Part shown: positions 45,923-55,544 of the stretch, piece by piece | Layout of the letters: each line of letters starts with the position of its first letter | Numbering within the stretch: position 1 is the stretch's first letter | Source: Enterobacter oligotrophicus | GTDB lineage: Bacteria; Pseudomonadota; Gammaproteobacteria; Enterobacterales; Enterobacteriaceae | Direction: 5' to 3' | DNA: 64,000 nucleotides | Assembly: GCF_009176645.1 (NCBI RefSeq) | Contig: NZ_AP019007.1 | Location: 3,410,001 to 3,474,000 of the forward strand | Made by a program: the position numbers and the translations under genes | The notes under the pieces: model-generated | Databases searched by the model: none | What the model was told of the DNA's origin: nothing | The model's input: only the letters and a program-made list of their open reading frames with translations

Positions 45923-47167
45923 ATGACGCAGGCCAATCTCACCGAGACTCTCTTCAAACCCCGTTTCAAACATCCTGAAACGTCGACGCTGGTGCGTCGT
46001 TTTAACCCTGGCACCATGCCTTCAGTGCAGTCTGCGTTAGACGGCAAAAATATCCCTCACTGGTATCGTATGATAAACCGCCTGATGTGGATCTGGCGCG
46101 GTATTGATCCGCGTGAAATCCTTGACGTGCAGGCGCGTATCGTCATGAGCGAGGCCGAGCGCACCGACAGCGAACTTTACGACACGGTGGTGGGTTATCG
46201 CGGCGGTAACTGGATCTACGAATGGTCTAAACAGGCAATGCTCTGGCAGCAAAAAGCCAGCCAGGAAGAGGATGCCACGCTAAGCGGCAAGCACTGGTTA
46301 CATGCCGCGAACCTTTACGCCATCGCAGCATACCCGCATCTGAAGGGCGATGAGCTGGCAGAGCAGGCACAGGCACTGGCAAATCGCGCTTATGAAGAAG
46401 CTGCTCAGCGCCTGCCTGTCCTGATGCGAGAACTTGAATTCACCATTCCAGGTGGCAGCCCGGTCACCGGGTTTCTGCATATGCCTGAAGGCGAAGGTCC
46501 GTTCCCGACCGTATTAATGTGCGGCGGTTTGGACTCGCTGCAGATCGACTATTACAGCCTGTATGAGCGCTACTTCGCACCAAAAGGGATCGCGATGCTG
46601 ACGCTCGATATGCCCTCAATTGGTTTCTCCTCGAAGTGGAAGCTGACTCAGGATTCAAGCCTGTTGCACCAGCATGCACTGAAAGCACTGGAGAATATTC
46701 CCTGGGTCGACCATACACGGGTCGCAGCATTCGGTTTCCGCTTTGGGGCGAACGTCGCGGTACGTCTGGCTTATCTGGAGTCATCCCGCCTGAAAGCAGT
46801 TGCCTGCCTTGGCCCGGTGGTTCACGCGCTGCTCAGCGACCCTGCCCGACAGGGTAACGTGCCAGAGATGTATCTCGACGTGCTCGCCAGCCGTCTTGGC
46901 ATGCATGATGCGTCAGACGAAGCGCTGCGCATTGAGCTCAATCGTTACTCATTAAAAACGCAAGGTTTACTGGGGAGACGTTGCCCCACGCCGATGTTGT
47001 CCGGTTTCTGGAAAAACGATCCTTTCAGCCCGGAAGAGGAGTCGCGCTTAATCACGTCGTCATCTGCGGATGGCAAACTGCTTGAGGTGCCGTTCAGCCC
47101 GGTGTATCAGAATTTTGACAAGGCACTCAAAGAGATTACCCGCTGGATCACGCAGAGATTGTGTTAA
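45923..47167 (+). CDS. frsA: FrsA, fermentation-respiration switch / esterase-fold protein
   Basis: 414 residues. An N-terminal all-helical part precedes an alpha/beta-hydrolase domain (~165-414: [29 protein letters not shown]). FrsA was described as binding EIIA-Glc and shifting flux towards fermentation; its enzymatic activity is debated, and the usual GxSxG serine is not evident here (GFRFG). ATG follows ggaggcaacgca. Confidence 0.93.
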   Translation: MTQANLTETLFKPRFKHPETSTLVRRFNPGTMPSVQSALDGKNIPHWYRMINRLMWIWRGIDPREILDVQARIVMSEAERTDSELYDTVVGYRGGNWIYEWSKQAMLWQQKASQEEDATLSGKHWLHAANLYAIAAYPHLKGDELAEQAQALANRAYEEAAQRLPVLMRELEFTIPGGSPVTGFLHMPEGEGPFPTVLMCGGLDSLQIDYYSLYERYFAPKGIAMLTLDMPSIGFSSKWKLTQDSSLLHQHALKALENIPWVDHTRVAAFGFRFGANVAVRLAYLESSRLKAVACLGPVVHALLSDPARQGNVPEMYLDVLASRLGMHDASDEALRIELNRYSLKTQGLLGRRCPTPMLSGFWKNDPFSPEEESRLITSSSADGKLLEVPFSPVYQNFDKALKEITRWITQRLC

Positions 47168-47224
47168 GAGATTGCTAAATTTTGATGGTTTGGTAAAACA
47201 GTGGCTTCACAAAAGGAGATCGCA

Positions 47225-47626
47225 ATGACGTTACCGAGTGGACACCCGAAAAGTAGACTGATTAAGAAGTTCATGGCTCTTGGCCCGTATATTCGAGAAG
47301 AGCAGTGTGAAGAGAATCGCTTTTTTTTCGACTGCCTGGCTGTTTGCGTCAACGTGAAGCCTGCTCCCGAAAAACGTGAGTTTTGGGGCTGGTGGATGGA
47401 AATGGAAGCACAGGAAAAACGCTTTACCTACAGTTACCAGTTTGGCCTGTTCAATAAAGACGGTAACTGGCAGGCAACAACCATTAAGGACCAGGAAGTG
47501 ATTGACCGCCTGGAGTATACGCTCAAAGAGTTTCACGATAAGGCGCGCAATTTGCTGGCCACGTTGGATCTGAAACTGGAACCTGCTGACGATTTTTCCA
47601 GCGAAGCGGTGAAACTTACTGCCTGA
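47225..47626 (+). CDS. crl: Sigma factor-binding protein Crl
   Basis: 133 residues. Crl binds RpoS and promotes assembly of the sigma-S holoenzyme, favouring curli and stationary-phase genes. Typical [25 protein letters not shown] and [21 protein letters not shown] are present. ATG at 47225 with aaaggagat before it; frames open further upstream lack a site. Confidence 0.96.
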   Translation: MTLPSGHPKSRLIKKFMALGPYIREEQCEENRFFFDCLAVCVNVKPAPEKREFWGWWMEMEAQEKRFTYSYQFGLFNKDGNWQATTIKDQEVIDRLEYTLKEFHDKARNLLATLDLKLEPADDFSSEAVKLTA

Positions 47627-47635
47627 CGCCACAGC

Positions 47636-47713
47636 GCCGGGTGGCGGCTTCGCCTTGCCTGGCCTACAAAATGCACTATTCCGTAGGCCTGGTAAGCGCA
47701 GCGCCACCGGGCA
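47636..47713. repeat. BIME: pair of REP elements between crl and phoE
   Basis: Inverted REP units gccgggtggcggcttcgccttgcctggc and gcctggtaagcgcagcgccaccgggc separated by ~24 nt. Confidence 0.85.
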
Positions 47714-47745
47714 AAAAAATCCCGGCTTATCTGCCGGGATTTTCT
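47713..47745. terminator. Bidirectional terminator between crl and phoE
   Basis: Stem ATCCCGGC-ttatct-GCCGGGAT with seven A's before it (T run for phoE on the minus strand) and ttttctt after it. Confidence 0.88.
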
Positions 47746-47758
47746 TATTCGGATAATC

Positions 47759-48811
47759 TTAGAACTGGTAGGTCATACCCAGCGCAACGATGTCATCGCT
47801 GCTTACACCCAGTTTGTTATCATCGTCAATCTGGTTGATTTTATAATCAACAAACGCTGACATATTTTTGTTGAAATAATAGGTAGCGCCCACATCAATG
47901 TATTTCACGATATCTTCGTCACCAATCCCTTCGATATCTTTGCCTTTAGACTGGACATAGCCAATGGAAGGACGCAGGCCGAAATCAAACTGGTATTGCG
48001 CGACCGCTTCAAAGTTTTGCGCTTTATTTGCGAAACCACCGGAAATAGGTGCCATATTACGTGTTTCAGAATAAATAGTCGCCAGGTAAATATCGTTACC
48101 GTCATATTTCAGACCGGTCGCCCAGCCTTCCGCTTTTTTACCTTCGCCACGTGCCTGCAGGTTCTGTTCGTTAGTACGATCAGAGTTGGCGTAGGCACCA
48201 ATGACAGAGAAATCGCTGCCACCGAAGTCATAGCTCAGGGAAGTACCGAAACCGTCACCGTTCTGTTTTTTCACGTCGCGGTTTTCATTTTTACCCTGAT
48301 ATTGCAGGGTCATATCAAGCCCATCAATCATACCGAAGAAATCGGTATTACGGTACGTTGCCAGACCGCTGGCACGTTTGGTCATGAAGTTATCTGTCTG
48401 AGCCAGGCCGTCACCGCCGAACTCAGGGAACATATCAGTATATGCTGCAACGTCATACAGCGCCCCCAGGTTACGACCGTAGTCGAAAGAGCCAACGTCT
48501 TTCAGCTTAATCCCGGCAAAAGCCAGACGCGTTTTCTGAGAAGAATCGCTCTCTGCTTTGTTGCCAGCAAATTCTGCTTCCCAGCGGCCATACCCGGTCA
48601 GTTGATCGTTAATCTGTGTTTCGCCTTTAAAACCAAAACGGACATAAGTCTGGTCACCGTCTTTAGCGTCATCATCACTGATGTAGTGCATTGCTTTAAC
48701 TTTGCCGTACACGTCCAGTTTATTGCCGTTTTTATTATAAACTTCGGCTGCATGAACTGATGCTGAAGCAATAACGCCCATTACCACTAATGCCAGAGTA
48801 CTCTTTTTCAT
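47759..48811 (-). CDS. phoE: Outer membrane pore protein E (phosphoporin PhoE)
   Basis: A 350-residue trimeric general porin. The signal peptide is cleaved after SVHA. The barrel begins [22 protein letters not shown] and ends in the BAM-recognised ALGMTYQF. High identity to E. coli PhoE by eye, including PEFGGD in the constriction loop. It is anion-selective and induced by phosphate starvation through PhoB. ATG at 48811 ([10 protein letters not shown]) is chosen over a start two codons earlier. Confidence 0.95.
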   Translation of the reverse strand: MKKSTLALVVMGVIASASVHAAEVYNKNGNKLDVYGKVKAMHYISDDDAKDGDQTYVRFGFKGETQINDQLTGYGRWEAEFAGNKAESDSSQKTRLAFAGIKLKDVGSFDYGRNLGALYDVAAYTDMFPEFGGDGLAQTDNFMTKRASGLATYRNTDFFGMIDGLDMTLQYQGKNENRDVKKQNGDGFGTSLSYDFGGSDFSVIGAYANSDRTNEQNLQARGEGKKAEGWATGLKYDGNDIYLATIYSETRNMAPISGGFANKAQNFEAVAQYQFDFGLRPSIGYVQSKGKDIEGIGDEDIVKYIDVGATYYFNKNMSAFVDYKINQIDDDNKLGVSSDDIVALGMTYQF

Positions 48812-48908
48812 TTTCAATCCTGAGTTTTATAAACGCGCTAATATTCGCTGAACGATAAGCTCATGCTTATGTCCCGTGAAAAAACAGGAAGGGTTTTATC
48901 GTTTACGG

Positions 48909-48926
48909 GTGAAACTTTTATGACAA
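48909..48926 (-). promoter_or_regulatory. PhoB box upstream of phoE
   Basis: On the minus strand TTGTCAT-aaaa-GTTTCAC matches the pho-box direct repeat CTGTCAT-N4-CTGTCAC in 6 of 7 and 5 of 7 positions. It lies about 100 nt before the phoE start, followed by a TAAAAC -10-like hexamer. Confidence 0.7.
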
Positions 48927-49115
48927 AATAAGAATATGTTTAAAAAAGTATGTTTTAATTTTTCGGTAATAAAGCTGTCAAAATTTGCCGCTACGCTTCC
49001 TGATCCCGCGCAATAAAGTGTTCTGCTTTGTGTTAAGGCAGTTGGCAACGGGGCTGAGTCCTGTTAAAACGTTCGTTTGACATCATTTTCCCTTATTGTT
49101 GAACGGCAGAGAATC

Positions 49116-50219
49116 ATGAGTGACAGCCAGACGCTGGTGGTAAAACTCGGTACCAGTGTATTAACCGGCGGATCGCGCCGCCTGAATCGCGCCCACATCG
49201 TTGAGCTTGTACGTCAGTGTGCTCAACTGCATGCCGCAGGGCATCGTATTGTGATTGTCACCTCCGGGGCGATTGCCGCCGGGCGTGAACACCTTGGCTA
49301 TCCTGAACTCCCCGCAACGATCGCGTCTAAACAGCTGCTGGCCGCCGTGGGGCAAAGCCGACTCATTCAACTCTGGGAGCAACTGTTCTCTATCTATGGT
49401 ATCCACGTCGGGCAAATGCTGCTGACGCGCGCGGATATGGAAGACAGAGAGCGCTTCCTGAACGCCCGCGATACGCTGCGTGCGCTGCTGGACAACAATA
49501 TCGTTCCGGTGATTAACGAGAACGACGCCGTTGCCACCGCTGAAATCAAAGTGGGCGATAACGATAATCTTTCTGCGCTGGCCGCGATTCTGGCCGGTGC
49601 CGACAAATTATTGCTGCTCACTGACCAGCAAGGTCTTTTCACCGCCGATCCACGCTCTAACCCGCAAGCCGAACTGATTAAAGACGTTCACGGCATTGAC
49701 GACGCGTTGCGCGCCATTGCGGGGGACAGTGTCTCTGGTCTCGGAACCGGCGGGATGGGCACCAAACTGCAGGCCGCCGATGTAGCCTGCCGTGCCGGTA
49801 TCGACACCATTATTGCTGCGGGCAGCCGCCCTGGCGTGATTGGCGACGTAATGGAAGGCATCTCCGTGGGAACGCGCTTCCACGCGCAGGAATCTCCGCT
49901 GGAAAACCGTAAGCGCTGGATTTTTGGTGCACCTCCGGCTGGTGAACTTACCGTTGACGAAGGCGCGACCGCGGCAATTCTGGAACGAGGGAGTTCATTA
50001 CTTCCAAAAGGAATTAAAAGCGTGACAGGTAACTTCTCCCGTGGTGAAGTGATCCGCATCCGTAACCTCGAAGGTCGCGACATCGCCCACGGCGTAAGCC
50101 GCTATAACAGCGATGCGTTACGCCGCATTGCGGGACACCATTCGCAACAGATCGACGCCATCCTGGGCTATGAATATGGCCCGGTTGCTGTGCACCGCGA
50201 TGACATGATTATTCGTTAA
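49116..50219 (+). CDS. proB: Glutamate 5-kinase
   Basis: 367 residues. An amino-acid kinase domain ([44 protein letters not shown]) precedes a C-terminal PUA domain (~277-367). First step of proline synthesis, feedback-inhibited by proline. The ATG at 49116 ([12 protein letters not shown]) fits the family; the frame is open 13 codons further upstream. proA follows 11 nt downstream. Confidence 0.97.
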   Translation: MSDSQTLVVKLGTSVLTGGSRRLNRAHIVELVRQCAQLHAAGHRIVIVTSGAIAAGREHLGYPELPATIASKQLLAAVGQSRLIQLWEQLFSIYGIHVGQMLLTRADMEDRERFLNARDTLRALLDNNIVPVINENDAVATAEIKVGDNDNLSALAAILAGADKLLLLTDQQGLFTADPRSNPQAELIKDVHGIDDALRAIAGDSVSGLGTGGMGTKLQAADVACRAGIDTIIAAGSRPGVIGDVMEGISVGTRFHAQESPLENRKRWIFGAPPAGELTVDEGATAAILERGSSLLPKGIKSVTGNFSRGEVIRIRNLEGRDIAHGVSRYNSDALRRIAGHHSQQIDAILGYEYGPVAVHRDDMIIR

Positions 50220-50230
50220 GGAGCCTGAAT

Positions 50231-51484
50231 ATGCTGGAACAAATGGGCGCAGCCGCGAAGGCCGCCTCTTATAAACTTGCGCTCCTTTCCAGCCGCGAGA
50301 AAAACCGCGTGCTGGAAAAAATCGCTGATTATCTGGAATCACAGTCGCAGGAAATATTGCTCGCGAACGAGCAGGATTTGCTGGAAGCGCATCGCAACGG
50401 CCTGAGTGAGGCGATGCTTGACCGTCTGGCACTGACTCCGGCGCGCCTGAAAGGGATCGCAGACGATGTTCGTCAGGTCTGCAATCTGGCTGACCCGGTA
50501 GGGCAGGTGATTGACGGTGGATTGCTCGACAGCGGTTTACGCCTTGAGCGTCGCCGCGTACCGCTCGGTGTCGTCGGTGTGATTTACGAAGCTCGCCCAA
50601 ACGTGACGGTTGATGTCGCTTCTCTGTGCCTGAAAACCGGTAATTCCGCTATTTTGCGCGGTGGTAAAGAGACCTGGCGCACCAATGCCGCGACGGTAAA
50701 AGTCATCCAGCAGGCGCTGGAAGAGTGCGGCTTACCGGCAGGTGCCGTCCAGGCGATCGAAAGCCCGGACCGCGCGCTGGTGAATGAAATGCTGCGCATG
50801 GATAAATACATCGACATGCTGATCCCACGCGGGGGCGCAGGTTTGCACAAGCTGTGTCGTGAGCAATCGACCATTCCGGTGATCACCGGTGGTATCGGCG
50901 TTTGCCATATTGTGGTGGATGAAAGTGCCGAGATTGAACCGGCGCTGAAGATTATCGTTAATGCCAAAACCCAGCGCCCTAGCACCTGTAACACGGTGGA
51001 AACGCTGCTGGTGCACCAGGGGATTGCGAGCACCTTCCTGCCCGCGTTGAGTAAACAGATGGCGACAAGCGGCGTGACGCTGCATGCGGATGCTAACGCG
51101 CTGGGGTTATTGAAAGATGGCCCGGCTACTGTGGTTCCGGTTAAAGCGGAGCAGTACGATGATGAGTTCCTGTCACTGGATCTGAACGTGAAAGTTGTGA
51201 CGGATCTGGACGACGCGATTACGCACATTCGTGAACATGGCACCCAGCACTCAGACGCGATCCTGACGCGCACCCTGCGCAACGCCGATCGCTTTGTAAA
51301 CGAGGTAGATTCCTCAGCCGTCTACGTAAATGCCTCAACCCGTTTCACCGATGGTGGCCAGTTCGGCCTGGGCGCGGAAGTGGCTGTCAGCACTCAGAAA
51401 CTGCACGCGCGTGGCCCGATGGGACTCGAAGCACTGACCACTTATAAGTGGGTTGGCTTCGGCGATGATACAATTCGTGCGTAA
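50231..51484 (+). CDS. proA: Gamma-glutamyl phosphate reductase
   Basis: 417 residues of the aldehyde dehydrogenase superfamily. The catalytic cysteine is in [38 protein letters not shown] is the conserved C-terminal block. Second step of proline synthesis, acting on the labile product of ProB. ATG follows aaggagcctgaat. Confidence 0.97.
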   Translation: MLEQMGAAAKAASYKLALLSSREKNRVLEKIADYLESQSQEILLANEQDLLEAHRNGLSEAMLDRLALTPARLKGIADDVRQVCNLADPVGQVIDGGLLDSGLRLERRRVPLGVVGVIYEARPNVTVDVASLCLKTGNSAILRGGKETWRTNAATVKVIQQALEECGLPAGAVQAIESPDRALVNEMLRMDKYIDMLIPRGGAGLHKLCREQSTIPVITGGIGVCHIVVDESAEIEPALKIIVNAKTQRPSTCNTVETLLVHQGIASTFLPALSKQMATSGVTLHADANALGLLKDGPATVVPVKAEQYDDEFLSLDLNVKVVTDLDDAITHIREHGTQHSDAILTRTLRNADRFVNEVDSSAVYVNASTRFTDGGQFGLGAEVAVSTQKLHARGPMGLEALTTYKWVGFGDDTIRA

Positions 51485-51595
51485 ATGAATAAGGGTGATG
51501 TAAAATTAGCCGTTTGATTCAAAAGGGCATTGACGCATCACCCTGTTAGATCTACTCTTTTGCCCCGTGGTTACGCTCGTAACCGGTCTCTCAGG

Positions 51596-51671
51596 GCCGA
51601 TATAGCTCAGTTGGTAGAGCAGCGCATTCGTAATGCGAAGGTCGTAGGTTCGACTCCTATTATCGGCACCA
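51596..51671 (+). tRNA. thrW: tRNA-Thr (CGT)
   Basis: 76 nt with CCA and anticodon CGT (attcgtaat). It follows proBA as in E. coli, where its 3' end is an attachment site for prophages and islands. The integrase remnant begins 143 nt downstream in the same orientation. I found no second copy of its 3' end (cctattatcggcacca) in the window. Confidence 0.97.
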
Positions 51672-51814
51672 TTTCAAACTCTTCCCTGGTCTATCGAAAT
51701 AAACTCAAAGCCCGTGTACTGTGGTTTCTGGCCCTTAGCTGGACTCAACCGGAATCAAATTACAGTTGGGGCATAAGTGGGGGCATTCTGTGTTCGGTTT
51801 AGGGAGATGCCCCA

Positions 51815-52900
51815 ATGAAGCTAAATGCGCGACAGGTAGACGCTGCTAAACCCAGAGAGAAAGCCTATAAGCTGGCAGAGGGGGCTGGTTTGTATCTTGA
51901 AGTCGTTCCCTCTGGTTCTCGATACCGGCGGATGAAATATCGATTCAATGGAAAAGAGAAGCGTATGGTTTTTGGTGTCTATCCGGCAATGTCGCTTGCA
52001 CAAGCAAGAGCACTACGTGATGACGCCAAGAAAAAGCTGGCTGAGGGTATCGATCCATCGTATGCGAAGAAACAAGAAAAGCTGATTCGCGATGTGCAGC
52101 TAAATAATATATTTTAAGCTGTGGCGCTTGAATGGCACGGAACGACGGTGAGCCGATGGTCAGAAGGTCATGCCTCGGACATTATCGAAACCTTCAATAA
52201 AGATATTTTCCTCTATATCGGCCAGCAGCCGGTGAATGACATCAAGCCTTTGGTTCTGCTTAATATGCTACGTCGAATGGAAAGCCGTGGTGCGACAGAG
52301 AAGGTCAGGAAGGTAAGGCAGCGCTGCAGCGAAGTATTTCGTTACTCCATAATTACCGGCCGTGGGAAATACACTCCTGCAGCGGATGTAACCAGCGCGA
52401 TGCCAGGGTATGAATCGAAGCATTACTCCTTCCTTACCGTTGAGGAATTACCAGACTTCTTTAAAGCCTTATCCAGTTACACCGGCTAGCTTCGAGGTGT
52501 TTCCTGGAGTGAGTTTGATCTTGAAAAAGCGGTGTGAGAAATCCCTGCAGAATGTATGAAGATGAAACGGCCTCACCTTGTACCTCTATTTACCCAGGCA
52601 TTGGAAATTGTACAGCAACTCAAAGTGATGACTGGGCAATATCCACTGGTATTCCCAGGACGAAATGATCCCCGCAAGACGATGAGTGAAGCGAGTATTA
52701 ATCAGGTGTTTAAGCGGGTTGGATATACGGGGAAGGTAACGGGACATGGTTTTCGCCACACGATGAGTACGATTTTGCATGAGGAAGGATTCAATACAGC
52801 GTGGATTGAAACCCAGCTGGCTCACGTTGATAAGAATGCGATTCGTGGGACGTATAACCATGCTCAATATCTGGAGGAGAGGAGGGAAATGAAATTGTGG
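51815..52900 (+). pseudogene. Phage/P4-type site-specific integrase, inactivated
   Basis: One frame reads through an almost complete tyrosine recombinase: arm-binding domain (MKLNARQVDAAKPREKAYKLAEGAG...), core-binding domain and catalytic domain (HGFRHTMSTILHEEGF, QLAHVDKNAIRGTYNHAQYL). It is interrupted by TAA at 52115, TAG at 52487 and TGA at 52535. At 52487 the segment that should hold the first catalytic Arg (the GVRTQE region, ~20 codons) is missing. The end is frameshifted near 52890, replacing the usual tail. HxxR and the final Tyr survive, but the protein cannot work. It presumably inserted the island. Confidence 0.9.
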
Positions 52901-52956
52901 ACCATCAGGTTTCCTGATAGACACTTTCTCGGTTGCGAGTGTAATCTGAATACCCT

Positions 52957-52988
52957 AGGCACAGAGCCAGAGAGATGGCTCTGTGCCT
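52957..52988 (+). terminator. 13-bp perfect hairpin after the integrase remnant
   Basis: AGGCACAGAGCCA-gagaga-TGGCTCTGTGCCT, followed on the plus strand by ataaatttgttgttt. A plausible terminator with a poor T run; alternatively a recombination or protein site. Confidence 0.55.
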
Positions 52989-53017
52989 ATAAATTTGTTG
53001 TTTATGAGTATGATTGA

Positions 53018-53448
53018 TATCGGAGGAGGGAGAGCTCTCTGTCATATGTTCTGGTAAAATTTGTAGGGGGAAATAATGCTCAGGAGATACAACAATACCA
53101 CGTATCCAGACTATCATTTCCATGACTGTATTCAGGGACGCGCTGTATCAACCTACGCATAAATGCTTCGGTGCTTATTGTTTCGGCTACTTGATCAATA
53201 TCGATTACTAGTGATATGACCTGTGATTAAAACAGATATCCTGCCAGTCGAATGGGGACAGTATATACACCAGTTCAGCCTGGTACCGTTGATAATATGC
53301 TGTAGCATTAGGACAGCGATTTTTCATTTTGGAATTATCATGATATCTTCAAATGGAAAAACATTTCTGAGTAGCCTTCTTTAGCATTATAACTTAGTAT
53401 AAATATTGATGTAGTTATTCATTTTGCTATATTATCTATCTTTTTATT
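53018..53448. other. Non-coding stretch after the integrase remnant
   Basis: 430 nt with many stops in all frames. No credible gene, tRNA or hairpin was seen; A/T content rises towards 53400. Probably remnant DNA of the island. Confidence 0.4.
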
Positions 53449-54138
53449 TTACGTGGGTATTGATAATGTATTTTTCATCGAGTTACTGCCGATTTGAATA
53501 GCAAAAAATAGATTTTCACTAAAGTTTATTCCCAGTTTTAATTTTAAATCTGCCACCGCTTTATTTATCCTATAGCTAGGAACTCTGTTTACTTTATGCA
53601 ATAAGTTTATATTAACCCCCGCAATCGTGTCGTTGATGATTTTTTTTTGTAATCTTGTTAGGTCAGAATCAAGTAGTCTTACCCTTGATTGTTCATTAAT
53701 TGATGTAATGAATTTATCTATAGTTAATTCTTTATTGTTATAAATTTGTGGTTTTTTGTTCAGGTTCTTTTTTTTACAAAGTTCAATATTGTTAATTGTT
53801 GTGTTAATTGTTCTTTTTAGTTTGTTTTTTGTTATGGGGGATGATAAGAGTGTCATGTGATTAAAGTAATTAGACAAGGTGAAATCTATGGGGTGAAAAC
53901 CAGGGTGAATACAAATGGAGGGAGTAAAAGGATAATATTTATAAACCCAGAACCAGAGAGTGTGTTGGTATGAAGGGAGGGTATCGAAAAAAATAATAAC
54001 TTTATCATTTTTTATCAAAGTAAAATGTAATTCTTTAATATTTGTTAGTTTTTTAATTTTTTGATTGGGGAATGTAGATTCCAGTAGCTTCAATACTTCA
54101 ATGTTCAGATCTTGTCCAAAATAAAAGATACTGTTCAT
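53449..54138 (-). CDS. Orphan LuxR-like transcriptional regulator (degenerate receiver half)
   Basis: 229 residues from the ATG at 54138; the frame is open 39 codons further, but the upstream part is hydrophobic and unlike the family. The N-terminal ~120 residues have receiver-like alternation (VIIFFDTLPSYQ) without the phosphorylatable Asp set. The C-terminal ~60 (LTRLQKKIINDTIAGVNINLLHKVNRVPSYRINKAVADLKLKLGI) resemble a LuxR/NarL helix-turn-helix. Very A/T-rich with many AAA/AAT codons, a sign of foreign origin. No strong ribosome site at either start. Function unknown; comparison with BglJ/YjjQ-type regulators is only architectural. Confidence 0.65.
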   Translation of the reverse strand: MNSIFYFGQDLNIEVLKLLESTFPNQKIKKLTNIKELHFTLIKNDKVIIFFDTLPSYQHTLWFWVYKYYPFTPSICIHPGFHPIDFTLSNYFNHMTLLSSPITKNKLKRTINTTINNIELCKKKNLNKKPQIYNNKELTIDKFITSINEQSRVRLLDSDLTRLQKKIINDTIAGVNINLLHKVNRVPSYRINKAVADLKLKLGINFSENLFFAIQIGSNSMKNTLSIPT

Positions 54139-54385
54139 TTTATAACTCATATAGAATGTTAAATACGTCCTAAAAAAATGGGGCGGTAAGCCCCAAACAT
54201 CAGAGTAGGAACAAAAAATTGACATGTTGAAGAAATAAAATAATAAGTACTCCATAAATTATGAGTGCTAATATGATCTGCTTCTCTTTAACTTTTCAGT
54301 AACAAAGATACACAGCGCTAATGCCACCCTCTCTTTTACTTTTGCAGTAGCAAAATCTGCAATATAACTTATGGAAATTATCTGG

Positions 54386-55180
54386 CTAATGGATGTTTTC
54401 CTGATCATTAAACTTCCCATCTGTGTGATAACAAATAAATGAAAAGCGACAATTGCTGCAACAATTATCAGAGAAGGGATTATATTTGCAATTTTCCCTA
54501 ATCCATAATTTTAGCTCATGATCTTTTTGATTTTTTTCATGTATATTAAAACTTTCGCCTAAAAGCCAGTAGTTTTTATCACAGCATAATGCCATTGCTG
54601 CTTTATGTCGATGGTTATATACCATTTTTACCGATATACCAACTAATTTTGCTGTTTCGGTTATTGAGTAACCATTGACAAGATGATCAATAACTTTAAG
54701 TGTTTTTTTACTCTTTAATTTATCATATATAGTGATATGAATTTTTTCATTAATCTTCCTGTACTGGTGAGTCCGCTGATTCATAGCCATCATGATAATT
54801 GGTTTTTTGGAAGTTGCTCCTCGTTTATACTCTACCCGGCCTGGCATTTTATGCAATAGACGAAAAGGAATCTGTGTATAATTGATACATTCCATATTTT
54901 TTATAAATGTACATACTACCGCATCTGAAGCTAAAACTCGTCTACAAACTGCGATTATCCTTCTCTCAAACGAAATACTCCGCAATATGTATAGCAGTAG
55001 TATATAATTGCGCGGAGATATATCTAAAAGTATAATTGCTTCAGGATAACGACCTGCCGCCTCTATAAGAGATAATTGGTCATAATATTGATGTACAATA
55101 ATGTCTTCAGAATATTGTAATGAAAAATATTCTAAGCAATATAGTAACGGCCATGATTCAGCATAAATTAAAATACGCAA
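54386..55180 (-). CDS. Orphan LuxR-like regulator with cysteine-rich C-terminal tail
   Basis: 264 residues. The best start is TTG at 55180, behind aaggctgaactcga, giving MRILIYAESWPLL, a receiver-like beginning. Residues ~1-120 form a pseudo-receiver. A LuxR-type helix-turn-helix follows (KTLKVIDHLVNGYSITETAKLVGISVKMVYNHRHKA, ~160-195). Unusually, a ~60-residue extension ends with five cysteines spaced C-x8-CC-x2-C-x5-C, which could bind Zn or an Fe-S cluster. It lies between the other LuxR-like gene and the 49-residue membrane protein, all on the minus strand. I cannot name it. Confidence 0.7.
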   Translation of the reverse strand: MRILIYAESWPLLYCLEYFSLQYSEDIIVHQYYDQLSLIEAAGRYPEAIILLDISPRNYILLLYILRSISFERRIIAVCRRVLASDAVVCTFIKNMECINYTQIPFRLLHKMPGRVEYKRGATSKKPIIMMAMNQRTHQYRKINEKIHITIYDKLKSKKTLKVIDHLVNGYSITETAKLVGISVKMVYNHRHKAAMALCCDKNYWLLGESFNIHEKNQKDHELKLWIRENCKYNPFSDNCCSNCRFSFICYHTDGKFNDQENIH

Positions 55181-55204
55181 TCGAGTTCAGCCTTTTTAAT
55201 TATA

Positions 55205-55354
55205 TCAGTCACCAAGTAAAGAAAATAATTTGTAGCCAACAATACACAAAGATAAAAACCATAATACAATTGCTACTTTAGCCCCGATAGTCATTTTCTT
55301 CCACTCAAGGACGTCCTGGTGAGATGTTTTGTTTAAAGTGTTATTATTTTCCAT
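55205..55354 (-). CDS. Small single-span membrane protein (49 residues)
   Basis: MENNNTLNKTSHQDVLEWKK then a hydrophobic helix (AKVAIVLWFLSLCIVGYKLF, ~26-45) and a short end. The ATG has AAGG 7 nt upstream. It starts 151 nt after the autotransporter terminator and ends 25 nt before the LuxR-like gene, so it may be its operon partner. Not recognised; the composition and ribosome site make it look real. Confidence 0.6.
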   Translation of the reverse strand: MENNNTLNKTSHQDVLEWKKMTIGAKVAIVLWFLSLCIVGYKLFSLLGD

Positions 55355-55502
55355 TAAATTACCTTAATATACATTTTAAAAAATGGGTGAAATATTTCTT
55401 GTCACGCGGGTTTTTTTATCATTAATAATGAATTGTTAATTTGCAATCAAAATATATAGTGAGAAATATATTATTTATAATTCTGTTATTAATAAATATT
55501 TT

Positions 55503-55536
55503 AACTTAAAGAGAACAGGGGGCTGATACCCCCTGT
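55503..55536 (-). terminator. Terminator after the autotransporter gene
   Basis: Stem ACAGGGGG-ctgata-CCCCCTGT starting 9 nt past the stop, followed on the minus strand by tctctttaag. The T run is imperfect. Confidence 0.75.
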
Positions 55537-55544
55537 GATTATGA

